DNA of 64,000 nucleotides from contig JAJEKV010000102.1 in assembly GCA_021234155.1 (NCBI GenBank), forward strand, positions 2,784,456 to 2,848,455. The letters run 5' to 3'. The notes beneath the pieces were generated by a model. That model had not been told where the DNA came from and ran no database searches. It worked only from the letters and a program-made list of their open reading frames with translations. Positions 48,730 to 59,690 of this stretch are shown here, piece by piece; positions within the stretch are counted from its first letter, which is position 1; every line of letters begins with the position of its first letter. The translations under genes and the position numbers were made by a program. The stretch is from Isoetes taiwanensis (lineage: Eukaryota > Streptophyta > Lycopodiopsida > Isoetales > Isoetaceae).

Positions 48730-50296
48730 TGTGACGTTCAAAGACGATATCACGCTCCGGGGCGTACATTGTCTTGCCATCGCCACGCTGCGTACACGCC
48801 ACCCGATTGACGGTGTGCGTAACGGATAGCCGTAAGTAGCCCTAGGGGCAACTTGCTAGAGTGTTCATATTATTAATGTGCACATGTGCACATTAATGAG
48901 GGCACACCTTTTCCATGTTGGCATATTTTGCCACCTAGCCATTTAAGGCAAGTGGGCCCTTTCCATTATCCCACATGCCAAATTGGGTAATTGGAAACCC
49001 TAGCCTAAACCCCATGTCTATTTAGGGTAGGAAACCCTAGCTTGCTAGTTTTTTTTTTTTCGTCCTTAGCGTTTTAGAGCTCATTTTGGGCTGCCCCAGA
49101 GCCAAAACCGCCCCGAGCCAGCTTCAAGCTTAATTATGCCATCAGTTCTTCCGATTACCGCTCATTTCGAGGGATGGTTGAACTCAGGTCAGGGGAGCTA
49201 CTCAAGGATCGGGGTATGTGGTCAATTTAATAGCTTAAACCGTCTTCTAGTCATAGAATCATGAGATTTAGACTATTAAATTGCCCATAGTAGCTATCTA
49301 GATTTTTAGATCTCGGACACTAACTAAAAGAACCTAACTCTAGGATTAGATCTAGTTCTTTGGTTTCTTACGTGATGTATTTGGATGATGTATCTCTGTG
49401 AACTCCTTGTATTGGGAAGGGGGTAGAGGCCCTAAAGCTTGTAGTTGATGCTCCTAGAGTAGCCTCTCTAGCACACTTGTAGATTCGCCTGTGTCACAAG
49501 AGCCACACACGGTTGTGGGTGAAGGGGGCAGGCCCGGCTAAGAAGGAGGCTCATGTCGACTCTTGAGCCATCCCCCGGTGTGTAAAGCCCTCACGGGGAT
49601 CATTGTGACTAGGTCTAATGGCTTACCTTTCAGTGCGGGTAAGGCATGGGCTCACACCCGTGAAGTGGTGTACACTTTCCGGTGGGTTCGGTCGAATACG
49701 GGCGGTGGCTTTCTAGTCACCTTGAGTTAGCATGTAGATCTCGGAGGGAGTGATCCCACCGCCCCATATGGGTTGGGAGGATGAGACCCGAGGAATAGCC
49801 CCTTCGGCTATGCATCCGGCCGGACTCTGATCAGTCCCAACACTTTTCAGCCTACTCGCAAAGTGTGCGGGGAGGGGCGGATGGAGTGGACAACCCTATG
49901 CCATGCTCTTATGCCGCCCAAATCCATTGCCATGAATTACATGCCCTGCGAACTCACGGAGACCCAAGCCGTCGGTCATCCTTTGAGTCACGAGCCTTGG
50001 GTAGGATCCCTATGTGATGTCTTGATCTTTGTCTATGCAGATATGAGGAGGACCATCCTTCGCGATGGTCACCAGATGTTGATGTATGTGCTAACCGACA
50101 TGTATGTTTACGCTTCATTCATTAGGTAGGCCCCGAGGGAAGCCCGGGTAGAATGACACCTTCACTCTTCCCAATCGGAGACTCGATTCACGGTGCGATG
50201 ATATGTGGAGGGCCCCAGACGCGATGGATTTGGTGGGGAAGAACTCCTCGTTTGTATCACGGTGAGTGCACCGTATATCACAGTAGGGGCGTCACA
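48730..50296 (+). mobile_element. 3' LTR of Ty3/gypsy element
   Basis: This block of 1567 bp starts TGTGACG and ends CGTCACA, giving matched inverted termini. It aligns throughout with the 5' LTR, including the shared palindrome (48872-48897). Differences from the 5' LTR include many small indels, so insertion is not recent unless assembly errors contribute. The five bases on each side (CCGAA before the 5' LTR, AATCT after this one) do not match, so no target site duplication is seen. Confidence 0.88.
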
Positions 50297-51240
50297 AATC
50301 TTTGGCCGACATCGATCGAATTACTTTCACTCGGGCCTGCTTTCGGTTGCCACTAGTGGCACAGGTGCGGCTTCTTGATTCTTTGCTCAAGTCGGTAGGG
50401 CACCGGATCTGCCGGGTCCTAGTACCGGGATCCTACGGGGATTAAGCATAGGTCCGGAGATCCAGAGCATTTGCATTGCTCTACCTTTTGCACCTACGGG
50501 GAGCTGCGTGTGTGGTTAGGTTGGGCGATGTCCACCTGAGACCTCGACGGCACCGGATGGGTTGGTGGGACCTCGACACCGGATCCGATGCCCACCTTTG
50601 CCTCTGCGAGGCGGGTCCGCCCGATAGCTAGGCCACATGCCCCGGCCTTTGCGTCTGGTCGGCATTCGAGAGCGATGGTTGTTCCGGTCTGCGGATGAAG
50701 CCGCGACAATTTTTCACGGGGAGATGCATATTGGTGTCAAGGCGTCATCCCGTCTCGAAGTTGGAGAGCAATGCGGCCTGACGCGCCCGCGACACCTCTT
50801 AGTCCACTTCGAGATGCTATTTCTACTTTGCATGTCCTGCTGACACGGCAATCATCGAAGGGGGACCACATTCTCCGAATCGAGGCGGTATTACTGCGGA
50901 AGGGAATTGTGCCGTGTTGGAAGCTCAGCGCTAAGGCGGCGGTGGGCGATGTATAGGGGGGGCGGCTATTATTCGGGATCGGTGGCCCTTCGACCGCGGG
51001 GCGCGTGGCGCATATAGCCCTGATCCTTATTATCTTCATTGTCTGTACCGGGGTTTCGACCCACTATTGTTGTTGTTGTTGTTTTTATTTGGGTGGTGTA
51101 ACGGGGCTTAGACCCCATGTTCTGTTTTTTGGGCTTCGGCCCTCTGTTCTGTTAGGGCTTATGCCCCCTTTGTTTGTTCTGGTCCCATAACCCGATTGGG
51201 TTCCGTGGACGTTAAAATTTCTTTCTTCCTTCCTTCCTTT
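50297..51240 (+). pseudogene. LINE 3' region with TTCC tail
   Basis: This GC-rich stretch has short coding-like pieces but no intact frame. It ends with GTGGACGTTAAAATTTC and a CTTCCTTCC repeat, the same terminus as the LINE ending at 15935. Immediately before, repeated phrases such as GGGCTTCGGCCC and GGGCTTATGCCC occur. Reverse transcriptase motifs are not visible, so most of ORF2 is missing. It directly adjoins the 3' LTR. Confidence 0.5.
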
Positions 51241-51904
51241 GAACATATGTTGCACGCCATTAAAATAAAAAATCAATGGCTAAGATTTGATGTCATGATA
51301 ACAGGGCCCATCCACCATGGTTTATGGACCCATCCCCATGGTTTATGGGCTCCTCACTAAAAGTGTCATAACTTCTTTTTCCCATCTCTGTTTAGCACAT
51401 GGACACGCGCATTTGAAAGCTATTTGAAAGGGCTTTCTGAGAATGTAGACATCTGCCACGTTTCTCTCTTAAATATCTTGAAAGCTTCAAAGAAGTTGAT
51501 GGAACCCCTGCGCGCTAGGAAGTGGAACCGCCGCACGGAGGGGCCATTGGACCCCCTCCTCTTCCGCCTACTCTAACTTTTCGTAGATATGTCAGAATCA
51601 GGCGATTTTTTGTTCATATGAAATGCAAACACATATTTTTTAATAATTTTGACTTTGACCGTGCCTCCATTTTTATGTTTGGCTTTTAAGTGCGCAAAAC
51701 ATGGCGACCTTACCCTATACCCTACGCGTACCATACGGCATAGTTTTGCGATCAGTCATGGCGACCATACCCTAAACCCTTACGCGAGACCGATAACCTT
51801 ACCGTTTTTTTTCCGTCGATCGGACACAATGAGGTGTCGGCTTTTGAAGGCTAAAAAATGGATAAGTGGTGTACGATGGTTCTAAGTACTCCCTATTTGG
51901 GTTG
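51241..51904. other. Spacer without a supported gene
   Basis: Contains a short repeated phrase (CCATCC.CCATGGTTTATGG near 51308 and 51330) and another (ATGGCGACC.TACCCTA near 51701 and 51758). No coding evidence. Confidence 0.4.
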
Positions 51905-52366
51905 GGCTCCCATGGAAACCCTTCCAATTTTCCATGGAAAATAGGAAGGGTTTCCATGGAAACCCTTCCGGCTTTCATTAAAACAAGGAAGGGTTTCCAT
52001 GGAAGGGTTTCCATGGAAACCCTTCCTATTTTCCATGGAAACCCTTCCTATTTCCATGGAAAATAGGAAGGGTTTCCATGGAAACCCTTCCTGGTTTTAA
52101 TGAAAGCCGGAAGGGTTTCCAATTTGAAAATCGGAAGGGTTTCCTCGGAAAATGGGAAGGGTTTCCATTTTTTTTTTTCAAAGGCGCCGCCCGCCACAAC
52201 AAGACGCCGCCATTAATGGTGCACGCCATTAATGGTGCACGCTCATAAATATGCACGACACTCAAGAATTTAAATTTTAATTCAAATGGAAACCCTTGCT
52301 ATTTTCCAAACCCATGGGAAAATAGGAAGGGTTTCCACAAATGGGGGAAAATAGGAAGGGTTTCCA
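51905..52366. repeat. Foldback array of GGAAACCCTTCC
   Basis: GGAAACCCTTCC or its inverse GGAAGGGTTTCC occurs at 51914, 51944, 51958, 51987, 52001, 52015, 52037, 52067, 52080, 52109, 52133, 52156, 52325 and 52354, often joined by CATGG. The arm with GGCTTTCATTAAAAC (51970-51984) is mirrored by GTTTTAATGAAAGCC (about 52094-52108), so the block can fold into a large hairpin centred near 52040. It looks like a foldback element or a small-RNA-generating hairpin. Confidence 0.9.
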
Positions 52367-53170
52367 CGTTTCATAAAAAAAATTTAAGGGGAACAAATTT
52401 CTAGTTTTCTTGTTATGACATAATTGTATAAGAGGATACATGCAATCATGTAATTTTATAAGAGGAAACACAAGGGACTCGTCTAAGTGCAGACTCGTCT
52501 AAGTAGCATAAACAAGTTCATAAGTTCCCATGACTTGTTGAATCTAGTGTTACAAACAAAGTGTTGTCGCACAAAGGGTTGCCCTTACATGTTTGTGAAT
52601 CTCATTCATTCCATTTTCATGCTCGAGATTGTAGTTTCGGCTAAGAACAATGTAGCTCGCACCATGGCATCTACTGCAAGACTATCAGAATGCACAAGCT
52701 ACAAATGTATGAAGCAATAGTTTTGCAACTCTCTTGAGCACTTCAAGCTCCACTATTTCAGAATTCAAGAACAAGAATGTCACAGTGGCATTTGAAAGAC
52801 AAATACAAACAATTGCATTTAAAGCCAAATAGATGGAAAACATGTTGTGCACATATGATGCCAATAAGTGCCGAACCTCATCTATTAGAAATGGAACTCC
52901 AATTTTAAATTCTATCACCGGCACCAACAATAAAATTCTTTTACAAGGATCTCAAATGATTTGTGCATTTAATTTCAAATCTGCAACTTTGAATGCGCAA
53001 AACATCATAAAAATTATTCATGTTCTTTTTGTATCTCGATTTTTTTCATAAGCCTCTTCTCAGATTTTCAAGATCCATAAAAGCAATTGTTACCCCCATT
53101 CAAACCGGTAATGCTCACTAATGTACCACTAGTCTTAGGCAAACTAATGTACCGGAACAAACAAGAACGC
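52367..53170. other. Unassigned spacer
   Basis: A minus-strand frame at 52685-52930 is open for 81 codons, but no domain is recognised. Nothing else is supported. Confidence 0.35.
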
Positions 53171-53178
53171 CAACAAGA

Positions 53179-53409
53179 TTAAACCGCAAATGCTCCCAGA
53201 TACTGCCTCTTTGTATCAACAATGACTTCATGTGGAGGGCCATGCTGCGCAATCTCCTGCTTTTTGGAGGTGCTTGGCACACAACCCCCTCCCTTTCCCA
53301 TCCTATTCAAAGACAAAAACTCGTGTGTTTCTTCCAAAGGCATGCCTTCTCCAACCTCCGATCGATCAAGCAGGCCGGATATACGCATTTTTGAGCTTTT
53401 CTTCGACAA
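53179..53409 (-). CDS. Small hypothetical protein or exon
   Basis: From an in-frame ATG at about 53388 the frame gives about 70 residues: MRISGLLDRSEVGEGMPLEE, then FLSLNRMGKGGGCVPS, then HEVIVDTKRQYLGAFAV and a stop. Composition is balanced and looks coding, unlike the complementary frames. The family is not recognised. It lies downstream of, and on the same strand as, the 95-residue ORF at 53645-53932, so both could be exons of one gene, but no confirmed splice sites link them. Confidence 0.35.
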   Translation of the reverse strand: MSKKSSKMRISGLLDRSEVGEGMPLEETHEFLSLNRMGKGGGCVPSTSKKQEIAQHGPPHEVIVDTKRQYLGAFAV

Positions 53410-53644
53410 AACTAAAGCTTAGAACGACCCATCTTAACAATTGGAATAAACATCACTTCAATCATCATTTTTATATTCAAACTGCAACGCACGTCTCTGA
53501 CTATTTTCACTTTCCCTTCTGTCCGCCTCTACAACCTCCAGGCTGTCGTGCACCAAGTTAGGGGCTTGCCGAATTGTTAATTTAATAAAGAAGGCATATC
53601 AACACACAAGCATGCCTTGTTTTTCTCTGTTTTTTTAAGCCACT

Positions 53645-53932
53645 TCAAGGATGGTCAGTTTCAGAAGAATATTTTCTCTTACCAAAGAAAAAGCCGCAAA
53701 GCGTAAAAGCAATCCAGATCAGATAGATAGCAGCCGAAGCGGAGCAGGGTTTACCAAAGATCGTCATCAATATCGGCTCTGCCGATCTCAAAGCGACAAG
53801 AAGCACTAATGGAACAATCAAAAGGACAAGGGCCTTCCGTGGTAGTGCGCATGCAAATTTTGCCGGGCCGAAGAATGAGCAAGAAGAAAGAAGATAAAAA
53901 GAAAGATTACTCCGCCATCGCCATGATGCCAT
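53645..53932 (-). CDS. Small membrane protein ORF (hypothetical)
   Basis: The ATG at 53932 opens 95 codons. Residues about 33-49 (ALVLLIVPLVLLVALR) and about 67-86 (AAIYLIWIAFTLCGFFFG) look like two membrane helices, and the protein ends in a charged tail, KRKYSSETDHP. The first 30 residues are basic and serine-rich, compatible with an organelle-targeting or signal sequence. No family is recognised. The gene would be divergent from the EamA transporter, whose ATG is 630 bp away, so they may share a promoter region. Adenine-rich flanking sequence contains near-repeats around 54130-54300. Confidence 0.45.
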   Translation of the reverse strand: MASWRWRSNLSFYLLSSCSFFGPAKFACALPRKALVLLIVPLVLLVALRSAEPILMTIFGKPCSASAAIYLIWIAFTLCGFFFGKRKYSSETDHP

Positions 53933-54424
53933 GTCATTGCATCGCCATCTCTGCTTTGTTATTGCTTCCAGTTCGCCATAGCCGCCTTCTTGTCACCATC
54001 CGTATCTTTGCCCACCTAAGATCAAAAAAAAAACTCATGCCATATCTTCCTTCCCTCATCCTACTTGTCGCCATAGCCCTGGTGATGTCCAGGATCTCTA
54101 AGAAGAAAGGAAAGAGGATCAAGAAGCAAAACCGTCTTTGAAGGGAAGCTTGAAGAAGAAAGAAGAGACCCACCGCCTATTTCTTTGTTGTAGGATTTGC
54201 GAGGAAGGAAAAAAGGGAAATCAATCGCCAAGCTTGAAGAAAAAAAAAGAGACCACCGCCTATTCTTCTTTGTAGGATCAATCGCCAAACGCAAAGAAAA
54301 ACCGCCGGAGGAAGAGCTAAGAACAAAAGAAAAATCCCTTTTTCTGAAAAACAAAAGCTCTTAATAACAGCCGTAAGAAATTAATTGGAAGCATTAATTA
54401 CCACTGAAAACCGAAAAAAATTAT

Positions 54425-54480
54425 ATTCTTGTGGAAACCCTTCCGGATTTTAGGGAAATTTGGAAGGGTTTCCATTTTTT
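54425..54480. repeat. Copy of the GGAAACCCTTCC foldback unit near the transporter gene
   Basis: GGAAACCCTTCC (54433-54444) and GGAAGGGTTTCC (54462-54473) enclose a short spacer and are followed by a run of T, as in the larger array at 51905-52366. This unit lies about 90 bp upstream of the transporter start codon. Confidence 0.85.
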
Positions 54481-54561
54481 TTTTTTTTAATAACCCCAAT
54501 CGGGGGGAGATAGTGTGAGCGAGTGGCGTACGTTATTCCCAGAAAAACACAGGTTATCGCG

Positions 54562-57500
54562 ATGGCAGGAGCTCTTCTCCACCATAGGACATGGCAATCA
54601 GTTTCTGCACCGTCTGCTTTCAACATCAACAGACTGGAATTTGGCTCCACGAACATTACTATAAAAGTGTTTTTCGATCTCTTCCTGCATTGCTGATTTC
54701 AATCTAGCTTACATTTGCTTTTTGCTGGTTCAGAATGGAAAATGGAAAATATGTTTGCAAGTTTCTCTTGGGGCTTGGAGTGTTCCTGTAACTGGCAATG
54801 TTTTCAAAACTTTTGGTATCAAAAGGAAGTTTGGAAATCAATCTATTCGAGACTCGAAATCAAATTCCAGTTTAAACGATGAGTTGCAACTACAATCTTC
54901 TTCCAATGGGACTGAGCTTGTGGCAAATGGAGAAAGCGAAAAAACTAGTGTTCCATATTTATCGACTGAAGTTAGAGGGGAAATGGAGTGCATTGGAACA
55001 GGCTCAGATGTGGAGTGTGTTCTGCCAAGCTCAGAATCAGACTTTAAATTTGGGGGCAAAGTTGCTGCAAGAGCTGTTGACATCCCATCAACCAGCAAGA
55101 GTGATGGAAAGAATGATGGGCCTGAATCCTTGGTTCAATCTGCCATTGAGTTCCTTGTGCTAATCTCACCATTTTTTTTCTGGGGCACCGCCATGGTAGC
55201 AATGAAAGGGGTTCTCGCAAAGGGAAGCCCGTTTTTTGTTGCTTCAACTAGATTAATACCTGCAGGGGCACTTCTTGTTGCCTTTGCATCTTTCACTGGA
55301 AGGAAACAGCCATCCAGCATAAAAGCATGGGCCAGCATTTTTCTCTTTGGGCTGGTGGATGCTGCTTGTTTCCAGGTTTGAGATAAGGTTTTTCTTAAGA
55401 TGTTTATTTTAAGAGGCAGGCGCTTTATCCTTCTCCTATGCATTTGGGACTTGTACATTTTTTTCCAAACAATTCTTAAAGTTGATGCTTTGCATGTTTT
55501 TCATGCAGGGATTCTTAGCAGAGGGACTGAAAAGGACAAGTGCTGGCTTGGGAAGTGTAAGCAGAATCTTTTATCTTCTGCTCTAAAAGTGTAAGCAGAA
55601 TTTGTTATCTTCTTTTACTTGCTATACTAATGTTCTTATCTAAATTGACATCTGTAAGCTTCTATTTAACTATAGGAAGTTCATCACAGCCCACTCCTTA
55701 AAAACACTTTTCACAATAAACCTCAGAATGTTTCATATACTTCAGATTGCTATTACCATGCAAATCACATTCTGGTTATTGCAGTTCTAGTTGGATGCTT
55801 ACATGATGTGGATTCTATGCTTTGGAAGTAAGACTGTTATTATGTACTGATCCAGAGATTATTACCATGGTCCCTGCAGGGTGTGTTTTTGCCAACCTTG
55901 GGACTCCTATGTCAAAATCACAAAAGCCCACCGTGAACTCATGTTGTTAACCGTAGAACTAGCAGGGAGTAGAACCAGCTGATAACAAGCCAACCAGAGA
56001 ACATTAAGGCAACCAGACAACCTTCTTGAGGGATAATTGCTTGCACTTACCCGGCGGGATTATCATGTGAAATATTCGTTAGATTCATAATCATATGTGG
56101 CTAGCACAAAAACAAGATGGTGTCAATTACAGTAGCCTGCAGTAGTTTAGTCCTTAAAGTGGCTCGAGCTTGATATTAGATCATATTGCTTACCTTTTTT
56201 CCTTGCCTGGAGTATGATCCTTTGTGTTATGTCAGGTTATTATTGATTCGCAACCTTTAACAGTGGCAATTCTTGCGGCAATACTCTTTGGAGAAGAGAT
56301 AGGTACATATGGAGTTGTTGGTTTGGTAACAGGGGTGCTTGGTCTCATCCTATTGGAGGTATAAATCCTTGTACCTAAATATCAACATTTATGCTGGATA
56401 ATTCTGGCTGTTGATAGATTTATATCGTATTGTACTGCTTTCCTTTCTTTACTGCCAAAGTAGGATCTCGAATTTGGCTTATAGTCTGTTTTTATCCTGC
56501 TTTTATCTTCCATGCTCAAACACACCAACCTGATTGTGGCTTTGCACTAAGCATGATGTAGTTCATTTCAATAGCATATAGTATCAGTAATTGGTATAAA
56601 AATGTTTATTTACCCTGAATCTAAATATGTATTTTAACTTCTTTCCTGTTCCTTTAATTATATAAGTAACAAATTTCATTGTTCTGTACAGCTTCCTCCC
56701 AATGTCCTGTCAGTAGTCAACTTAGAAGATGTAGACAAGCTTGTCCATTCTGTTGACTGGAACAAGGTTTGGGATAGTGGAGAGTGGTGGATGCTCCTTG
56801 CTGCTCAAAGTATGGCCATTGGTACCATAATGGTTAGATGGGTTTGCAGATATTCTGACTCGATCATGGCAACTGGATGGGTATATAAAGCTACCATATA
56901 TTTTAATGTCGATTTAGCCCGTTTTATTACATTGATTTTGTGGATTTCAGCATATGGTGCTTGGTGGTCTTCCATTACTGGTAATTTCTGGAATGCAACA
57001 TGATCTTGGGAACTTGTATAAGCTGGATATAACTGATTGGCTGGCTCTTACATATGTTTCTATCTTTGGAAGCGCCATAAGCTATGGTGTTTTTTTCTAC
57101 AATGCAACAAAAGGTCTGGATTGTTTCCACTTTCCCCAAATGTGCTTTGGTTTCGAGATGCATATTCTAGTTTAAAATTCTAGGTCATGCCTGTTGCAAG
57201 TGCAGCCCACGTTGTATGCCATTATAATATTGTAGGATGTTCCTTTTTGTGCAGGTAGTTTGACAAGATTAAGTTCTCTCACATTTTTTACTCCAATGTT
57301 TGCTGCACTATTTGGGTAAGATCCGGTCCCTATTGAATGTTCAATGATAATTTTTATGATACAATTCTTCTCTCCATATTGTGACAATGTTGGGAACAAG
57401 TGTTTATCACGTCTTGGATTGGCAAAGATATCAGTTGTTTAACATTGTCTGTTTTCTATTAGGTACTTGTTTCTGGAGGAAACTCTCAGTCCCTTACAAT

Positions 57501-57595
57501 TGTTCGGTGCTATTACAACATTAGGTTCCATCTACCTCATTAATGCTAAAGGTTTGCCTATCAAGGCGAAAGATGGGGGCAGCATGAATGACTAG
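54562..57595 (+). CDS. Chloroplast EamA/DMT-family transporter (WAT1-related, At3g02690-like)
   Basis: Eight exons join without any frame error into 487 codons: 54562-54666, 54734-55375, 55509-55556, 56236-56358, 56692-56880, 56951-57113, 57255-57315 and 57463-57595. All introns are GT-AG. The first about 35 residues (MAGALLHHRTWQSVSAPSAF) and the following serine-rich, variable stretch to about residue 175 look like a plastid transit peptide and linker. The membrane part starts at EFLVLISPFFFWGTAMVAMK and carries two EamA repeats, about ten helices, including GLVTGVLGLILLE and GSAISYGVFFYNAT. The family comprises drug/metabolite exporters; the plastid substrate is unknown. The start is the first ATG that gives a targeting sequence and splices in frame. 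This is the only intact conserved gene in the window. Confidence 0.93.
55550..55620 (+). repeat. Duplicated splice-donor region in intron 3
   Basis: The donor of exon 3 and the next bases (AGTGTAAGCAGAATCTTTT) recur 34 bp downstream as AGTGTAAGCAGAATTTGTT. Both contain GTAAGC. The first maintains the conserved reading frame; the second could act as an alternative donor. Confidence 0.8.
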
Positions 57596-57938
57596 GAGGA
57601 TTACTTTCTATAGAATGTTTTGTACAATCAATTATATAAGTGGTACAATAGCGTTTCAGTCTAAGAATTTTCTTCTTGCATTTTGAGAAGAAAACAAATC
57701 CCTAGTGCATGCACTCCAAAGAAGAGGAGCACTTAGAAAACAAAAGATAAATAGATAGATGGTACATTTTCATTTTGAACGACAGTGGAGTCATAGATGA
57801 GTTTGGCATGCATGCAGAAGAAGCCTTTATGTATTTTTAAATCCTGGAAGATCTTAATGCAATGCAGATCGAGTGCAATATGGCGGAGAATGCTTGTGCC
57901 TCTTCCAACTTGCCAAGTTTATATAATCCATCCTTATC
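57596..57938 (+). other. 3' flank of the transporter gene
   Basis: Probably holds the transporter 3' UTR; ATATAAG-type A/T-rich sequence follows the stop, but no clear AATAAA was fixed. Beyond about 57790, exon-like sequence related to the ABCC fragment may begin. Confidence 0.4.
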
Positions 57939-58187
57939 GTGTATGTGACTGTGGTAATTGTGATCTTCGTATTAACCATTTCATTGCCCAAACTAGAGTC
58001 TCTCTTGACAGATTCAGGTTATTTTGGCAAGAGGAAGAACTTGAACATGTTGGATCCATGTCAAATATTGAGAGAGAAAGTGAATGGGGATGGTTTATCC
58101 GATGTTGCTATTGAGATACAAGAAAGGGTGTTCACTTGGTATCCTACAGCTGAAGCACCTACTCTTGCATTCAGTATCTCAAATTGA
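57939..58187 (+). pseudogene. ABCC (MRP-type) transporter fragment
   Basis: The frame includes ISLPKLESLLTDSGYFG and later DVAIEIQERVFTWYPTAEAP, followed by TL. This order, a VSL-x-R-x-x-x-L-like helix end and then a short linker leading to AIEI-x-x-x-x-FTW...PTL, is the junction between the first membrane domain and first nucleotide-binding domain of ABCC transporters. The Walker A motif expected about 30 residues later is absent because the frame stops at 58187. Only this segment is seen, so it is a gene fragment. A captured or duplicated piece is more likely than a full gene. The match is short, so confidence is moderate. Confidence 0.45.
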
Positions 58188-58477
58188 CAACCCAGGATTT
58201 CTCTTTACAAAAAAGTTGTCGCAATGTTGTCAACAAGAAATATTACTTGTAATGAGAATTTTGATAAAACTTGTTGTTGTCAAATAAGAACTCAATTAAA
58301 TCATAAGTTGTCATTTGAGAACTTTAAAATATATGTCAAAAGAAATGAAGCAGAGTATATATACATTTTTTTGCAGGGTATATATACATTTATTTTTTGG
58401 AGGGTCCGAAGGTGAATATTGTAAGTATCTATTTTTTGTTTTTGGAATAAGGAAGGTATTTTGGCTTGTTTAAATAG
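58188..58477. other. AT-rich spacer
   Basis: Contains a repeated TATATATACATTT phrase near 58355 and 58378. No gene seen. Confidence 0.4.
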
Positions 58478-59690
58478 AAAAGAATAGAATAGAATAGATT
58501 TTTTATCGTCCACGGAGACCAATTGGCCTATGGGACCCAAACAAAAAGAGAGCTACAAGCGTATCATTGTCAGGATTAAAAAAACCCCGGTTTTTGAGGG
58601 AAAAAACTTAGCAGTAATAAGTATGCTGGTATGATGTACAATTGTATAGGACAGTTCAATACTGTCCCGGAGGACACAACTGAGCCCGTGCATCCATAAC
58701 CTCCTGGAGATATGACCCCAACAAGCCCACTGACGTCATTTTCAATAACTCATGCAACGGCTAGTCAGGCACTAGTAATCGAGCATACCGCTCTCGGATA
58801 TGGGCAAACGCTGGACAGATCTGGAGGGCATGCCATTCGTCTTTAATGGCGCCCTGGTGGCAACACTGGCAAAGCCTTTCCTTCCGTGCATCCTGAGCCC
58901 AATGTCTTGTTTCAATGTGGAGATGATGTGCACCCGTGCAAATGGAAGCTATAAGTCTGCGCTTCTTCATGGGCAAATGGGTGTACAAGTACTAGTGTGG
59001 TGCCAAGAAGGCTTTCTGCACCTGCTCGAGGTCATTCCAGGTGTTGAGGGATATCACCGGACCCCACACTTATGCCCCATACACGAGGACCGGCTCGACC
59101 AAGGTCTTAAACAAGTGTGACTGGTGGCCCCAGACATACAACTCTGCCTTGTGGCTGTTGTTCTGCATGGCATATAGTGTTTTCCAACCCGCCGTGACCC
59201 GCAACCTGATGGCAGCATCCCAGTGGGTGGTAGCAGAGAACTCGATCCCCAAGTACTTGTAGGTCGGAGCCACCTCTACATCGTATCCCTTGTAAGTGAA
59301 TGAGGGAAGCCTTGGCTGACGGGATGATGAAACTAGCAACACCCTTTTGGCCAAGTTAACTCGCATGCTAGTAAATCGACAAGAAGTGTCAAGAGCATCC
59401 AGGTGACATTGCATGTCCTCTGGAGTATAGGCCAGGAGATTGACATCGTCAACATATATGAGTTGTCGGATTGTGTGATGCATGAGATGGGCGCCCGCAC
59501 CTCCGTGCTTAGAGCGCCAATCTTCCAGCTGGTCAATGTATAGGCCAAAGAGTGTGGGGGAGAGGGGGCAACCCTGAAGCACTCCAATACTACTGATTAC
59601 GATGTGATACGGCCTGAACATGCCTCGTATAGCCTGTATATCGCAAGTCGGGAGGGGGACAAAGGCTTTAGTGAATCATGACTTGGCGTA
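58478..59690 (-). pseudogene. LINE ORF2 remnant with 3' end (minus strand)
   Basis: On the minus strand the main frame (59070-59621) reads GVLQGCPLSPTLFGLYIDQL, then IRQLIYVDDVNLLAYTPED with the YVDD catalytic site intact, then PTYKYLGIEFSATTHWDAAI and KTLVEPVLVYGA. After a frame break come WGPVIS-NTW-like sequence and, at 58761-58988, KERLCQCCHQGAIKDEWHAL and QICPAFAHIRERY, the zf-RVT cysteine/histidine cluster. The noncoding end terminates at GTGGACGATAAAAAATC and a TCTAT repeat (about 58478-58512). Sequence before about 59670 is missing, so this is a 5'-truncated copy, normal for LINEs. It is the best preserved LINE here. Confidence 0.88.

Noticed and set aside
51709-51792. Interstitial telomere repeat (CCCTAAA)
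   Set aside because: Only isolated CCCTAAACCCT-like words occur inside a short duplicated phrase; there is no tandem run.
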